DNA of 64,000 nucleotides from Ancylobacter sp. WKF20 (GTDB lineage: Bacteria > Pseudomonadota > Alphaproteobacteria > Rhizobiales > Xanthobacteraceae): the NCBI RefSeq assembly GCF_029760895.1, contig NZ_CP121679.1, positions 62,001-126,000 on the forward strand. The letters run 5' to 3'. Positions 25,312 to 33,374 of the stretch are shown piece after piece (the stretch's first letter is position 1; every line of letters starts with the position of its first letter). The notes under the pieces were generated by a model. It did no database searches, was not told the origin of the DNA, and worked only from the letters and a program-made list of their open reading frames with translations. A program made the translations under genes and the position numbers.

Positions 25312-26373
25312 TCACTCCGCCGGGATGGCTTCCGGAAGCGGGAAGGTGACGGCGACGCAGGTGCCGCGGGGGCGGGGGCGCCATTCGAGGGCGCCGTTGA
25401 TGCTGCCGGCCATGGAGCGGACGATGCGGCTGCCGAGGCCGCTGCCCACCGCCTTGCCCTCGCCGGTCCAGCCGATGCCGTCATCCTCGACCGACAGCTC
25501 GGCGGTGCCGGCCTCCGCATCGACCCGCAGGCGCACCCGCACCTCGCCGGCGCCGTCGCTGCCATAGGCGTATTTGAAGGCGTTGGTGACCAGCTCGGCG
25601 ACCATGACGCCGATCGGCACGGCGCGGTCGGTCGGCAGGATCAGGTGATCGGTGGCGAGGGTGAGCTGCGAGGTGTGCCCGGCCTGGCGCATGGAGGCGC
25701 CGATATCCTCGATCAGCCCGTGCAGATACTCGTCGATGGCGACGACGCGCACATCGGCGGAAGTGTAGAGGCGGCGATGCACGCCGGCGATGGCGAGGAT
25801 GCGCGCCTGCGTCTCGGCCAGCGCCGCGCGGCACTCCTTGTCCTCGATGGCGTTGGATTGCAGGCGCACCATGGCCGAGACCATGGCGAGGCTGTTGGCG
25901 ACGCGGTGATTGACCTCGGCGAGTAGCGCCTCGGCGCGGTCGCGGGCCTCGCGCACTTCCTGCTCGGCCTGCTCCTTGGCGCGGCGCAGCCGTGCGGTCT
26001 CGATCGCCTGGTCGATGGCGGAGACCAGCAGCTCGATGAACTCGACCTCGATGGTCTTCGGCACATAGTCCACCGCGCCGGCCTTGAGCGCCTGCACCGC
26101 CACCGTCGTCTCGGAGGAGGCGGTGACATAGACCACGGGCGGCGCGCCGGGCCGGCCGCGCAGCGCCGCCAGCACGTCGATGCCGGTGCCGGTGGGCAGG
26201 AAATGGTCGAGCGCGACGACATGAATGCCGTCCTCGTCGATCCGCCGCAGGCCGCTCTCGGCGTCGCCCGCGAGTTCCACCTCATAGCCGCGGCGCGTCA
26301 GCGCCTTCTGCACCAGACGCCCCATGCCCGGATCATCGTCGATATAGAGCACACGGTGGGCGCTGGCGGCCAT
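25312..26373 (-). CDS. Receiver-histidine kinase hybrid (HisKA_2/HWE type)
   Basis: A 353-residue protein. An N-terminal receiver domain has its acidic pocket IDDDP, phosphoacceptor Asp56 (ALDHFLPTGTG) and Lys106. A coiled linker (about 125-150) leads to a HisKA_2 dimerisation domain with His156 in LLAEVNHRVANSLAMVSAMV, then an HATPase domain (ELVTNAFKYAYG, DDGIGW, GSGLGSRIV). No membrane segment is present, so it is cytoplasmic. It is third in an operon with a receiver and a CHASE3 kinase, and may be the output branch of that relay. Confidence 0.9.
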   Translation of the reverse strand: MAASAHRVLYIDDDPGMGRLVQKALTRRGYEVELAGDAESGLRRIDEDGIHVVALDHFLPTGTGIDVLAALRGRPGAPPVVYVTASSETTVAVQALKAGAVDYVPKTIEVEFIELLVSAIDQAIETARLRRAKEQAEQEVREARDRAEALLAEVNHRVANSLAMVSAMVRLQSNAIEDKECRAALAETQARILAIAGVHRRLYTSADVRVVAIDEYLHGLIEDIGASMRQAGHTSQLTLATDHLILPTDRAVPIGVMVAELVTNAFKYAYGSDGAGEVRVRLRVDAEAGTAELSVEDDGIGWTGEGKAVGSGLGSRIVRSMAGSINGALEWRPRPRGTCVAVTFPLPEAIPAE

Positions 26374-26436
26374 GGAGCGGGCTGTCCCGGTATCGGTCGT
26401 TGCAGAGGGGCGGTGTCGCGCGGGCCGCTTGCCGGA

Positions 26437-26883
26437 TCAGGTCGTCTCGGGAACCTGCATCACCGAGAAGAACAGCCCGAGCTGGCGGATGGCGTGGGCG
26501 AAGCTCTCATAGTTCACGGGCTTGGTGATGTACACATTGGCCCCGAGATCGTAGCAGCGCTGGATCTCGCGCGCGTCGTCGGTGGTGGTGAGCACGACCA
26601 CGGGGGTGCGCTTGGTGTGCGGGTTGCGCTTCACCTTTTCCAGGATCTCGATGCCGGTCATGTCCGGCAAATTGAGGTCGAGCAGGATGAGCAGCGAGCG
26701 CTTGGTGCTCACCTCGCCCGAGCCGTCCGGCCCGAACAGATAGGCAAGGCCGTCCGTGCCATTGGTGAAGGGCAGGATCTCGTTGTTGACGCCGGCGCGG
26801 CGGATGTTCTTCTCGATGAGGCGCGCATGGCCCTCATCGTCCTCGATCATGATGATCGTTACGGATTTGGCGTTCTCGGTCAC
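26437..26883 (-). CDS. Single-domain response regulator (Rcp1-like)
   Basis: A 148-residue stand-alone receiver with acidic pair EDDEGH, phosphoacceptor Asp69 (LLDLNLPDMTGIEIL) and Lys in YITKPVNY. The loop before the phosphorylation site and the PHTKRTPVVVLTTTDD block match the Rcp1 group that partners CHASE3 or phytochrome kinases. Its ATG overlaps the end of the CHASE3 kinase gene by 4 bp. It probably shuttles phosphate between the two kinases. Confidence 0.92.
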   Translation of the reverse strand: MTENAKSVTIIMIEDDEGHARLIEKNIRRAGVNNEILPFTNGTDGLAYLFGPDGSGEVSTKRSLLILLDLNLPDMTGIEILEKVKRNPHTKRTPVVVLTTTDDAREIQRCYDLGANVYITKPVNYESFAHAIRQLGLFFSVMQVPETT

Positions 26884-28376
26884 GCGGCCACACTCCCTGC
26901 TACGGCCCGCGGATAGGCGGGCAGGCTCAGGGTGAAGACGCTTCCCTGGCCAAAGGTTGACTTAAGCGAAATATCGCCGCCGAGGTTCCGGGCCATGGTG
27001 CGCACATGGGCGAGGCCGATGCCCTCGCCCGGCTGGTCCTGCTGGCCGGAACGGCGGAAAAGTTCAAAGACGCGCTCATGGTCGCCGGGGTCGATGCCGC
27101 GGCCATTATCCTCCACCGCGATATCGACCAGCCCGCCGGGCCGGGCGGTGGCGCGGATGGCGATGCGCAGCGGCACATCGCGGCGGCGGTACTTCACCGC
27201 ATTGTCCAGCAGATTGCCGATGATCTGCTCGACCGAGAGCCGGTCGGCGACGAGGCTGGAGACGCGCGCGTCGATGGTCACCTCGCCCTGCGCTTCCGTG
27301 ACCTGATGCTGGATGGCGGCCGCCGAGGTGTCGAGCAGCGCCGGCAGGTCGATGCGCTCGGGCTTGGTGACGCGCCGGCCCTCGCGCGAGAGCTTGAGGA
27401 TGGCGTTGATGAGCCCGTCCATCTTGCGGGTGGAGGAGCGGATGAAGCCGAGCGCCTCGGGCAGATCCTCGCGCGCGGCGAGGCGCACGGCTTCGAGGTC
27501 CGGCGTGTGGGCGTCCCCGTCATGGCGGTCGACGAAGGCCTGCAGCGTCGCCACGCTCTGCTCCAGCTCCGAGGTGAAGCCCATGATGTTGACCAGCGGC
27601 GCCCGCAGGTCATGCGTGACAATATAGGCGAAGCGCTGGATTTCCTCATTCGCCCGGCCGAGTTCGAAGGTGCGCTCGCGCACGCGCGCCTCGAGGCTGG
27701 CGTTGAGTTCCTCCACCTCGCGCCGGGTCTGCGCGAGCTGGCGCAGATAAACGAAGATGGTGGCCATGCCGGCGATGGTCACGCCGAGCACCAGCAGCCC
27801 GCCGCCGACCGAGACCCACCAGAGCGCGTTGGCGCTCGAGGCCTGTTCGGCGTTGATATCGAGCAGGTGGTCCTCCGCTTCCTTGACGATCGCCGCGAGG
27901 GAGTTTCGCGCCCGGTCCATCAGCTCCTTGCCGGTGTCGCTGCGCACGATGTCGACCGCCTGCGCGAGCTGGCCGGCCTCGGTGAGGTCCACCGTCTGCT
28001 TCAGCTCGGCCATCTTGGCCTTTGCCGTGGCGACGAGATCGGGCGCGAGCTCGCGGGCAACGGGATCGACCTGCGCCGCTTTCTCGAAAGCCTCCATCTG
28101 CGCGGGAAGCTTCTGCGCCGCGGCGCGGAACGGGGCGAGATAGGCCGGGTCGCTGGTGAGCAGATAGCCGCGCTGCCCGGTTTCCAGATCCTGCAGCAGC
28201 GACCGGAAATCCACCGTGGCCGCGCGCAGGCGGCGCATCTGCTGGACTTCGACCACCAGCGCCTGCGTGCGCTGGACCAGCCACACATTGCTCGCCACGA
28301 CGCCCGCCAGCGCGACAAGGCCGAGCAGCAGGAGCAGCAGCGTCGAGACGATGAAGGAACCGCGCGAGATGGGCAT
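26880..28376 (-). CDS. CHASE3-domain sensor histidine kinase
   Basis: A 498-residue membrane kinase. TM1 is about 8-35, then a periplasmic CHASE3 domain (about 36-180; FRSLLQDLETGQRGYLLTSDPAYLAPF is typical), TM2 about 186-212, a coiled coil (about 213-245), HisKA with His255 in IVTHDLRAPL, and HATPase (NLLDNAVKYR, EDNGRGID, GIGLAHV). The signal is unknown. It is the first gene of a three-gene phosphorelay operon. Confidence 0.93.
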   Translation of the reverse strand: MPISRGSFIVSTLLLLLLGLVALAGVVASNVWLVQRTQALVVEVQQMRRLRAATVDFRSLLQDLETGQRGYLLTSDPAYLAPFRAAAQKLPAQMEAFEKAAQVDPVARELAPDLVATAKAKMAELKQTVDLTEAGQLAQAVDIVRSDTGKELMDRARNSLAAIVKEAEDHLLDINAEQASSANALWWVSVGGGLLVLGVTIAGMATIFVYLRQLAQTRREVEELNASLEARVRERTFELGRANEEIQRFAYIVTHDLRAPLVNIMGFTSELEQSVATLQAFVDRHDGDAHTPDLEAVRLAAREDLPEALGFIRSSTRKMDGLINAILKLSREGRRVTKPERIDLPALLDTSAAAIQHQVTEAQGEVTIDARVSSLVADRLSVEQIIGNLLDNAVKYRRRDVPLRIAIRATARPGGLVDIAVEDNGRGIDPGDHERVFELFRRSGQQDQPGEGIGLAHVRTMARNLGGDISLKSTFGQGSVFTLSLPAYPRAVAGSVAA

Positions 28377-28551
28377 GAAGGCTCCGGCGACGTATCATTC
28401 AAAAAGGCGGCGATGAGCCCGCGAAGGCCGATCCGGGAGGCTGACCCGATGGGATGGCGGCGTCCCGGCGCGGACGATAATCATCAATGCACGGTGGCGC
28501 CGATAACTGGCATCATCTAGCGAAGAAAATGACAAAACAGGAGGTACCCCA

Positions 28552-29652
28552 ATGTTGCGCCTTGCGGCTACTGCGCTTTCGCTGCTCGCCATGGTGAATG
28601 CGGGCCTCGCCTGCACCGCTGTCGACATCATCGCCGCCGACAAATCGGTGGTGGCCGGTCGGACCATGGAATGGGCCTATGAGATGAAATGGACGCTGGT
28701 GAGCCAGCCCAAGGGCACCACGCTCACCCTGTCCGCGCCCAAGGCAACCGGCCTGCCGGACCTGAAGGTGACGACGAAGTTCTCCGTCGTCGGGGTGAGT
28801 GCCGGCATCATTCCCGGCGGCGCGCTGCTGGACGGGCAGAACGCCGAGGGCCTCTCGATGAGCGGCAATTTTCTGCCCGGCTTCACCCAGTACCAGACCG
28901 TGACGCCGCAGGACACGCAGTACCAGTCCGTGCTGACCTTCGGCGCCTGGGCGCTCGGCAGCTTCGCCAATGTGGCCGATCTGCGCGCCGGGCTGGCGAC
29001 GATGAAGGTGTGGGCCGATGCCAGCCTGCCGAGCGGGCCGACGCCGCCGACCATCCATTTCGTCTTCGTCGACCGCAGCGGGGCGGGCATCGTCGTCGAA
29101 TATGTCGGCGGCGAGGTGCGCATCCACGACAACGCCGCCCATGTGCTCACCAACGCGCCGACCTATGACTGGCACCTCAACAATCTGCGCAATTATCTGA
29201 GCCTGTCGACGGTGGCGGTGGCGCAGCGCCCTGTCGGCAACCTCAACGTGACCGAACTCGGCGCGGGCGGCGGCGGCATCGGCCTGCCGGGCGACTACAC
29301 CCCGCCCTCGCGCTTCGTGAAGGCGGCGTTCCTGCGCCATTACGCCGAACAGCCGAAGGACGCGGCCGGCGCGGCGCAGATGGTCGGCCACATCCTCAAC
29401 AATGTGGACATCCCCGTCGGCATCGCCCAGTTCAAGAATCCGGACGGCTCGCTGAGCTCCGACTACACGCAATGGGTCGTGGTGAAGGATCTCACCAACA
29501 ACCGGCTGAGCATCGCCAACTACGCCAACCGGCTGAACTACCTGACCATCGACCTCAACCCGCTCTTCGCCGACGCGAAGCCCGGCGCGAAGCTGGTGGA
29601 CGATCTGCCTTATCCCAAGCCGCTCGCCGCGCCCGGCGTGCTCGCTCCCTGA
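28552..29652 (+). CDS. Choloylglycine hydrolase/penicillin acylase family (Ntn) amidase
   Basis: A 366-residue secreted enzyme. Signal peptide removal after residue 20 (NAGLA) would expose Cys21 (CTAVDI), the N-terminal nucleophile of this family. Arg and Asp/Asn partners are seen in GRTMEW (Arg37) and in later blocks NAEGLSMS and TNAPTYDWHLNNLRNY. Family members cleave linear amides such as bile salts, penicillin V or acyl-homoserine lactones; the substrate cannot be predicted. AGGAGG lies 9 bases before the ATG. A strong hairpin follows. Confidence 0.92.
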   Translation: MLRLAATALSLLAMVNAGLACTAVDIIAADKSVVAGRTMEWAYEMKWTLVSQPKGTTLTLSAPKATGLPDLKVTTKFSVVGVSAGIIPGGALLDGQNAEGLSMSGNFLPGFTQYQTVTPQDTQYQSVLTFGAWALGSFANVADLRAGLATMKVWADASLPSGPTPPTIHFVFVDRSGAGIVVEYVGGEVRIHDNAAHVLTNAPTYDWHLNNLRNYLSLSTVAVAQRPVGNLNVTELGAGGGGIGLPGDYTPPSRFVKAAFLRHYAEQPKDAAGAAQMVGHILNNVDIPVGIAQFKNPDGSLSSDYTQWVVVKDLTNNRLSIANYANRLNYLTIDLNPLFADAKPGAKLVDDLPYPKPLAAPGVLAP

Positions 29653-29660
29653 CCGATGGG

Positions 29661-29692
29661 GCCGGCGGCGCGGCAGCTCTCGCGCCGCCGGC
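29661..29692 (+). terminator. Strong hairpin after the Ntn amidase gene
   Basis: GCCGGCGGCGCG (29661-29672) pairs perfectly with CGCGCCGCCGGC (29681-29692) around an 8-base loop. No T-run follows, so it may be a stability or Rho-linked element rather than a classical terminator. Confidence 0.5.
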
Positions 29693-29786
29693 TTCCTCCG
29701 GACCGTGCCGTGGTGCGGTCTGGCCGTCCGCTTGCATGGCCGTTCCCGGACGTGAACCGCGACGTCCGGCAGTCGGGAGTGAAGTC

Positions 29787-29945
29787 ATGTCGGCCGAGGA
29801 AGCCCACGCGGCGGATCAGTTCGCCGTCGCCTATGCCCGCAAATACGGATCGCGCCTGCGGGTGCGCGCCGATGTCTGGCTCAAGCTGAAGGAGGCGGGG
29901 GCGGACACGTCGCTCTATATCTGCCTGACGCAGACGGGCGGCTGA
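29787..29945 (+). CDS. Small protein of unknown function (52 aa)
   Basis: A short frame starting MSAEEAHAADQFAVAYARKYG with GGGAG 10 bases upstream and ending just before the tRNA-His gene. It is amphipathic, soluble and Ala/Tyr-containing, with no recognised domain. Its ribosome site and natural composition argue for a real gene, but coding status is not certain. Confidence 0.5.
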   Translation: MSAEEAHAADQFAVAYARKYGSRLRVRADVWLKLKEAGADTSLYICLTQTGG

Positions 29946-29964
29946 GCGTGCCGGACAAACATTC

Positions 29965-30041
29965 TGGTACAGCTGGGTGGGCTCGAACCACCGACCTCCG
30001 GTTCCACAGACCGGCGCTCTAACCAACTGAGCTACAGCTGC
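29965..30041 (-). tRNA. tRNA-His (GTG anticodon)
   Basis: Read on the minus strand it begins GCAGCTG, has the D-loop GCTCAGTTGGTTAGAGC, anticodon loop CTGTGGA, T-arm GGTGGTTCGAGCCCACC and an encoded CCA. The acceptor pairs GCAGCTG with CAGCTGT, so the first pair is G1-U72 and the discriminator base is A73. There is no template-encoded paired G at -1, as known for alphaproteobacterial tRNA-His. Confidence 0.97.
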
Positions 30042-30172
30042 GTGCCAGAACGGCGCGGAACCTAATTGCGCGGCTTGCGCTTGGCAAGAGCGCCTGTGTG
30101 TAAGTTATGGCCCTGTCGGAGCCGCGCATGGTCGAAGATGTGGCGTTCCCACACACTGACTGAAAAATAGAC

Positions 30173-30201
30173 TTGTTCACCGAGATTGTATGCAATCTAA
30201 T
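30173..30201 (+). promoter_or_regulatory. Promoter with internal palindromic operator for the atzG/atzE-like operon
   Basis: A possible -35 TTGTTC (30173-30178) and -10 TCTAAT (30196-30201) are 17 bp apart. Between them lies AGATTGTATGCAATCT (30183-30198), a palindrome with 6-bp arms and TATG centre, which resembles FCD/GntR-type operators. Binding there would block the promoter. Confidence 0.5.
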
Positions 30202-30224
30202 ACCATCCGGTGTGGAGGGCGACC

Positions 30225-30422
30225 ATGGCGGACAGGGACATCACCGACGAGGCTCTGGCGGCGCTGCTGGATGGCGGGCTGGCGGTGCAGGCTCTGCCGC
30301 TTGAGGAGGCGCTGCGCCCGCGCGTTCTCATGCACCTCAAGACCGCCGTGGCCATGGCGGCGCTGGTGACGGACTTCCCGCTGCCCGACGAGGCCGAGCC
30401 CGCGCCGGTCTACCGGCCATGA
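30225..30422 (+). CDS. AtzG-like small subunit (DUF4089)
   Basis: A 65-residue protein of the DUF4089 family, ending ALVTDFPLPDEAEPAPVYRP, which closely follows the family pattern. AtzG is the small partner that forms a heterotetramer with the amidase AtzE and stabilises it. The stop overlaps the start of the amidase gene by 4 bp. GGAGGG lies upstream of the ATG at 30225. The pairing, not the sequence alone, supports the call. Confidence 0.85.
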   Translation: MADRDITDEALAALLDGGLAVQALPLEEALRPRVLMHLKTAVAMAALVTDFPLPDEAEPAPVYRP

Positions 30423-31840
30423 GCATGACCGAAGTGGATAGCGACCGGGTGATCGAACTTCTGGGCGGCAGCGCCCTGGCTCTCGCCGCCGCCGTGCGGG
30501 CCGGCGAGGTGACCGCGCGCGCGGTGGTCGAGGCGGCGCTGGCCCGTATCGCCGTGATCGACCCGGTGCTCAATGCCTTCACCGACGTCACCGCCGCCCG
30601 CGCCCGTGCCGAGGCCGACGCGATCGACGCCCGCCGCGCCGCCGGCAAGCCGCTCGGCCCGCTGGCCGGCGTGCCCTTCGCGGTGAAGAACCTGTTCGAC
30701 CTCAAGGGCCTGCCGACGCGGGCCGGCTCGAAGATCAACCGCGACCGCCCGCCCGCGCCGCGCGACGCGACGCTGGTGGAGCGGCTCACCGCCGCCGGCG
30801 CCGTGTGTCTCGGCGGCCTGAACATGGGCGAATATGCCTATGACTTCACCGGCGAGAATGTGCATGACGGCATTTCGCGCAACCCGCACGCCATCGGCCA
30901 CATGGCCGGCGGTTCGTCCGGTGGTTCCGGCGCGGCGGTGGGCGGCAAGCTGGTGCCGCTCTCCCTCGGCTCGGACACCAATGGCTCGATCCGCGTGCCC
31001 GCCTCCTTCTGCGGCATTTTCGGCCTGAAGCCGACCTATGGCCGGCTGTCGCGCGCCCGCAGCTTCCCCTTCGTGGCGAGCCTCGATCATCTCGGCCCCT
31101 TCGCGCGCAATGTCGGCGACCTCGCCGCGAGCTATGACGCGCTGCTCGGCCCCGACGCGGATGACCCGGCGCTGGCCGACATGCCGGCGGAGCCAGTGCT
31201 GGAGCGACTGGACGCGCCGGGCGATCTCAAGGTCGCCGTGCTTGGCGGCTGGTTCGCGCGGCAGGGCTCATTGCAAACCTATGCGGCGGTGGCCGCCGCC
31301 GCGCGGGCGCTCGGTGCCACGCGCTCGGTGGAATTGCCGGAGGTGGAGCGGGCGCGGGCTGCCGCCTATCTCATCACCATGGCCGAGGGCGCGGCGCTGC
31401 ATCTCGACCGCATGCGCACGCGGCCGGGCGATTTCGACCCGGCGGTGCGCGAGCGGCTGCTGGCCGGCGCGGTGCTGCCGGCCGCGTGGATCGCGCGGGC
31501 GCAGATCCTGCGCCGCTGGTTCCGCGAGCGGGCGCTGGAACTGTTCGCCGATCATGACGTGCTGATCGCCCCCGCTTCGCCCGTGCCAGCGCCGAAGAGC
31601 GGGCAGGTGACCTTCGTGCTCGACGGGCGCGAGATGCTGGTGCGGCCAAATATCGGCATCTACACCCAGCCCATCTCTTTCATTGGCCTGCCGGTGGTCG
31701 CCGCGCCCATCCCGCTCAATGAGCGTCTGCCGGTGGCGGTGCAGCTCATCGCCGCGCCCTGGCGCGAGGACGCGGCGCTGAAGGCGGCGCGGGTGCTGGA
31801 GCGCGCTGGTGTCGCCGTCGCGCCCGAGCCGGCGGTGTAG
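30419..31840 (+). CDS. AtzE-family amidase
   Basis: A 473-residue amidase-signature enzyme with the Ser-Ser-Lys triad visible: Lys90 in PFAVKNLFD, cis-Ser166 in GGSSGGSGAAV and Ser190 in SDTNGSIRVPASFCG. AtzE hydrolyses 1-carboxybiuret during cyanuric acid degradation, but homologues occur widely outside that pathway, and atzD/atzB are not nearby. The substrate is probably a small ureido or amide nitrogen compound. It is co-translated with the AtzG-like gene and probably under the regulated promoter at 30173. Confidence 0.9.
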   Translation: MSMTEVDSDRVIELLGGSALALAAAVRAGEVTARAVVEAALARIAVIDPVLNAFTDVTAARARAEADAIDARRAAGKPLGPLAGVPFAVKNLFDLKGLPTRAGSKINRDRPPAPRDATLVERLTAAGAVCLGGLNMGEYAYDFTGENVHDGISRNPHAIGHMAGGSSGGSGAAVGGKLVPLSLGSDTNGSIRVPASFCGIFGLKPTYGRLSRARSFPFVASLDHLGPFARNVGDLAASYDALLGPDADDPALADMPAEPVLERLDAPGDLKVAVLGGWFARQGSLQTYAAVAAAARALGATRSVELPEVERARAAAYLITMAEGAALHLDRMRTRPGDFDPAVRERLLAGAVLPAAWIARAQILRRWFRERALELFADHDVLIAPASPVPAPKSGQVTFVLDGREMLVRPNIGIYTQPISFIGLPVVAAPIPLNERLPVAVQLIAAPWREDAALKAARVLERAGVAVAPEPAV

Positions 31841-31849
31841 CGCGGGCCG

Positions 31850-32986
31850 TCAGGCCGCGCGGGCCTCCGCCGGGTTTACCTCGACGGTGACGTGCGAGAG
31901 CCCTTCAATATGCTCGAGCTCGTGCTTGTAGGCGGCCGGCGCGCGCGGCGTCGCGCTGCGCAGCGCCACCACCGCGGCGTGATGACCGGGGCCGACCTGC
32001 CAGACATGAAGGTCCGTCACCTCGGCGCCCTGCTCCTCCAGCGTCGCGCGGATGGTCTGCGGCAGGCCGGCGCGCGGGGTGAAATCGAGCAGCACGCCGG
32101 CCGTGTCGCGCAGCAGGCCGAAGGACCAGCGGGCGACGACCAGCGCACCGACGATGCCGATCACCGGATCGAGCCAGAGGAAGCCGTAAAGGCTGCCGCC
32201 GAGCAGAGCGAGGATGGCGAAGACCGAGGTCATCGCGTCGGTCAGCACGTGCAGATAGGCGGCACGCAGATTGTTGTCCCGCGGGCGCGCGGCGGGCGTC
32301 GTCGGGTTTGCGGCGTGCGGGTGGCCATGGTCATGCCCGCTATGATGGCTGTGCGCATGGTCTGCCTCGTCATGTGCGTGATGCTCGTCATGATCGTGCG
32401 CGGCATGGTGAGCGTGGCCGTGGGCCTCGGCATGATGATCGTGGTGGTCGTGGCCGTGACCGTGATGCCCCCCATGACCATGCCCGTGACCGTGCAGATG
32501 GTCGTGGTCGTCGCGCAGCAGCCAGGCGCAGACGAGGTTCACCACCAGACCGAAGGCGGCGACGGCCATCGCCTCGTTGAAGTCGATGGAGACGGGCGCG
32601 GTGAGGCGCAGGGCGCTCTCCCAGCCGATCAGGATCGCCACAATGGCGAGAACCACGGCGCTGGCGAAGGCGGCGAGGTCGCCCACCTTGCCGGTGCCGA
32701 AGCTGAAGCGCGGATCATTGGCGTGCCGCGTCGCGTAGCGATAGGCCAGCGCGGTGATCAGCATGGCGGCGGCGTGGGTCGACATGTGCCAGCCATCGGC
32801 CAGCAGCGCCATGGAGCCGAACAGCGAGCCGGCAACGATCTCCAGCACCATGACGCTCGCGGTGATGGCGATGACGATCCAGGTGCGGCGCTCATGGCGG
32901 CGGTGACCGTCGCCGAGGAAGTTGTGGGCGTGGCGGTCGGACAGCGGGCCGGCGGGTTGCAGCGCGGCGGGGGTGGGGGCGTGCAT
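31850..32986 (-). CDS. dmeF: Cobalt/nickel efflux CDF transporter
   Basis: A 378-residue cation diffusion facilitator with six membrane helices. The zinc/cobalt site is in the DGWHMSTHA and LTDAMTSVFAI motifs. A very His-rich loop (about 163-226) lies between TM4 and TM5, as in DmeF. A cytoplasmic C-terminal domain (TDLHVWQVGPGHHAAVV) ends the protein. It follows the RcnR-like regulator gene by 28 bp on the same strand, forming a dmeR-dmeF operon for Ni/Co resistance. Confidence 0.92.
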   Translation of the reverse strand: MHAPTPAALQPAGPLSDRHAHNFLGDGHRRHERRTWIVIAITASVMVLEIVAGSLFGSMALLADGWHMSTHAAAMLITALAYRYATRHANDPRFSFGTGKVGDLAAFASAVVLAIVAILIGWESALRLTAPVSIDFNEAMAVAAFGLVVNLVCAWLLRDDHDHLHGHGHGHGGHHGHGHDHHDHHAEAHGHAHHAAHDHDEHHAHDEADHAHSHHSGHDHGHPHAANPTTPAARPRDNNLRAAYLHVLTDAMTSVFAILALLGGSLYGFLWLDPVIGIVGALVVARWSFGLLRDTAGVLLDFTPRAGLPQTIRATLEEQGAEVTDLHVWQVGPGHHAAVVALRSATPRAPAAYKHELEHIEGLSHVTVEVNPAEARAA

Positions 32987-33014
32987 GGCGGGCTCCGGGC
33001 TCAGGTGAGGCGGC

Positions 33015-33293
33015 TTATTTGAGATAGGTGCGGATGACGTCCATCAGCTCGGCGGCGCCGCGCGCGCGGTCGCGGTCGGTGTCGGTCGCGGGATCGACGA
33101 CATGGTGGCGCATGTGATCCTCGATCAGCTCCACCGTCAGCCCGTTCATCGCCCCGCGCACGGAGGCGACCAGCTGGAGCACGTCGGCGCAGCCAAGCTC
33201 CGCCTCCAATGCCCGCTCGACCGCTTCGACCTGGCCGCGAATGCGTCGCACACGTGCCAGCAGACGGGACTTTTCCTTGATGGTGTGGGACAT
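33015..33293 (-). CDS. dmeR: RcnR/DmeR-type nickel/cobalt-responsive repressor
   Basis: A 92-residue CsoR/RcnR-family all-helical repressor. The metal ligands match the RcnR pattern: His3, Cys35, His60 and His64 (SHTIKEK, LGCADV, EDHMRHH). Copper-sensing CsoR uses Cys-His-Cys instead, so Ni/Co sensing is expected. Its own operator lies immediately upstream (33304-33326). It heads the operon with dmeF. Confidence 0.92.
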   Translation of the reverse strand: MSHTIKEKSRLLARVRRIRGQVEAVERALEAELGCADVLQLVASVRGAMNGLTVELIEDHMRHHVVDPATDTDRDRARGAAELMDVIRTYLK

Positions 33294-33303
33294 GATCCGC
33301 TCA

Positions 33304-33326
33304 AATATAGGGTACCCCCCTATATT
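33304..33326 (-). promoter_or_regulatory. RcnR/DmeR-type operator
   Basis: A G/C tract (GGGTACCCCCC) flanked by complementary AATATA and TATATT arms, 10 bp upstream of the dmeR start codon. RcnR-family sites are a run of C or G flanked by short A/T inverted repeats. The site presumably overlaps the dmeRF promoter. Confidence 0.65.
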
Positions 33327-33374
33327 ATGCCGATAGCGCGCCGAGTCATCCCTCTCGTTGCACCGGGCCTAAAA

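Noticed and set aside
28552-29652. A bile-salt hydrolase or AHL acylase call
   Set aside because: The family has mixed substrates and nothing in the sequence picks one; only the Ntn amidase family is supported.
21861-30041. The AT-rich island as a tRNA-His-integrated element
   Set aside because: The tRNA is 5 kb from the island, with core-like genes between, and no integrase or direct repeats were seen.
32308-32520. CRISPR-like short repeats
   Set aside because: They come from the His-codon-rich loop of the CDF transporter; there are no spacers.
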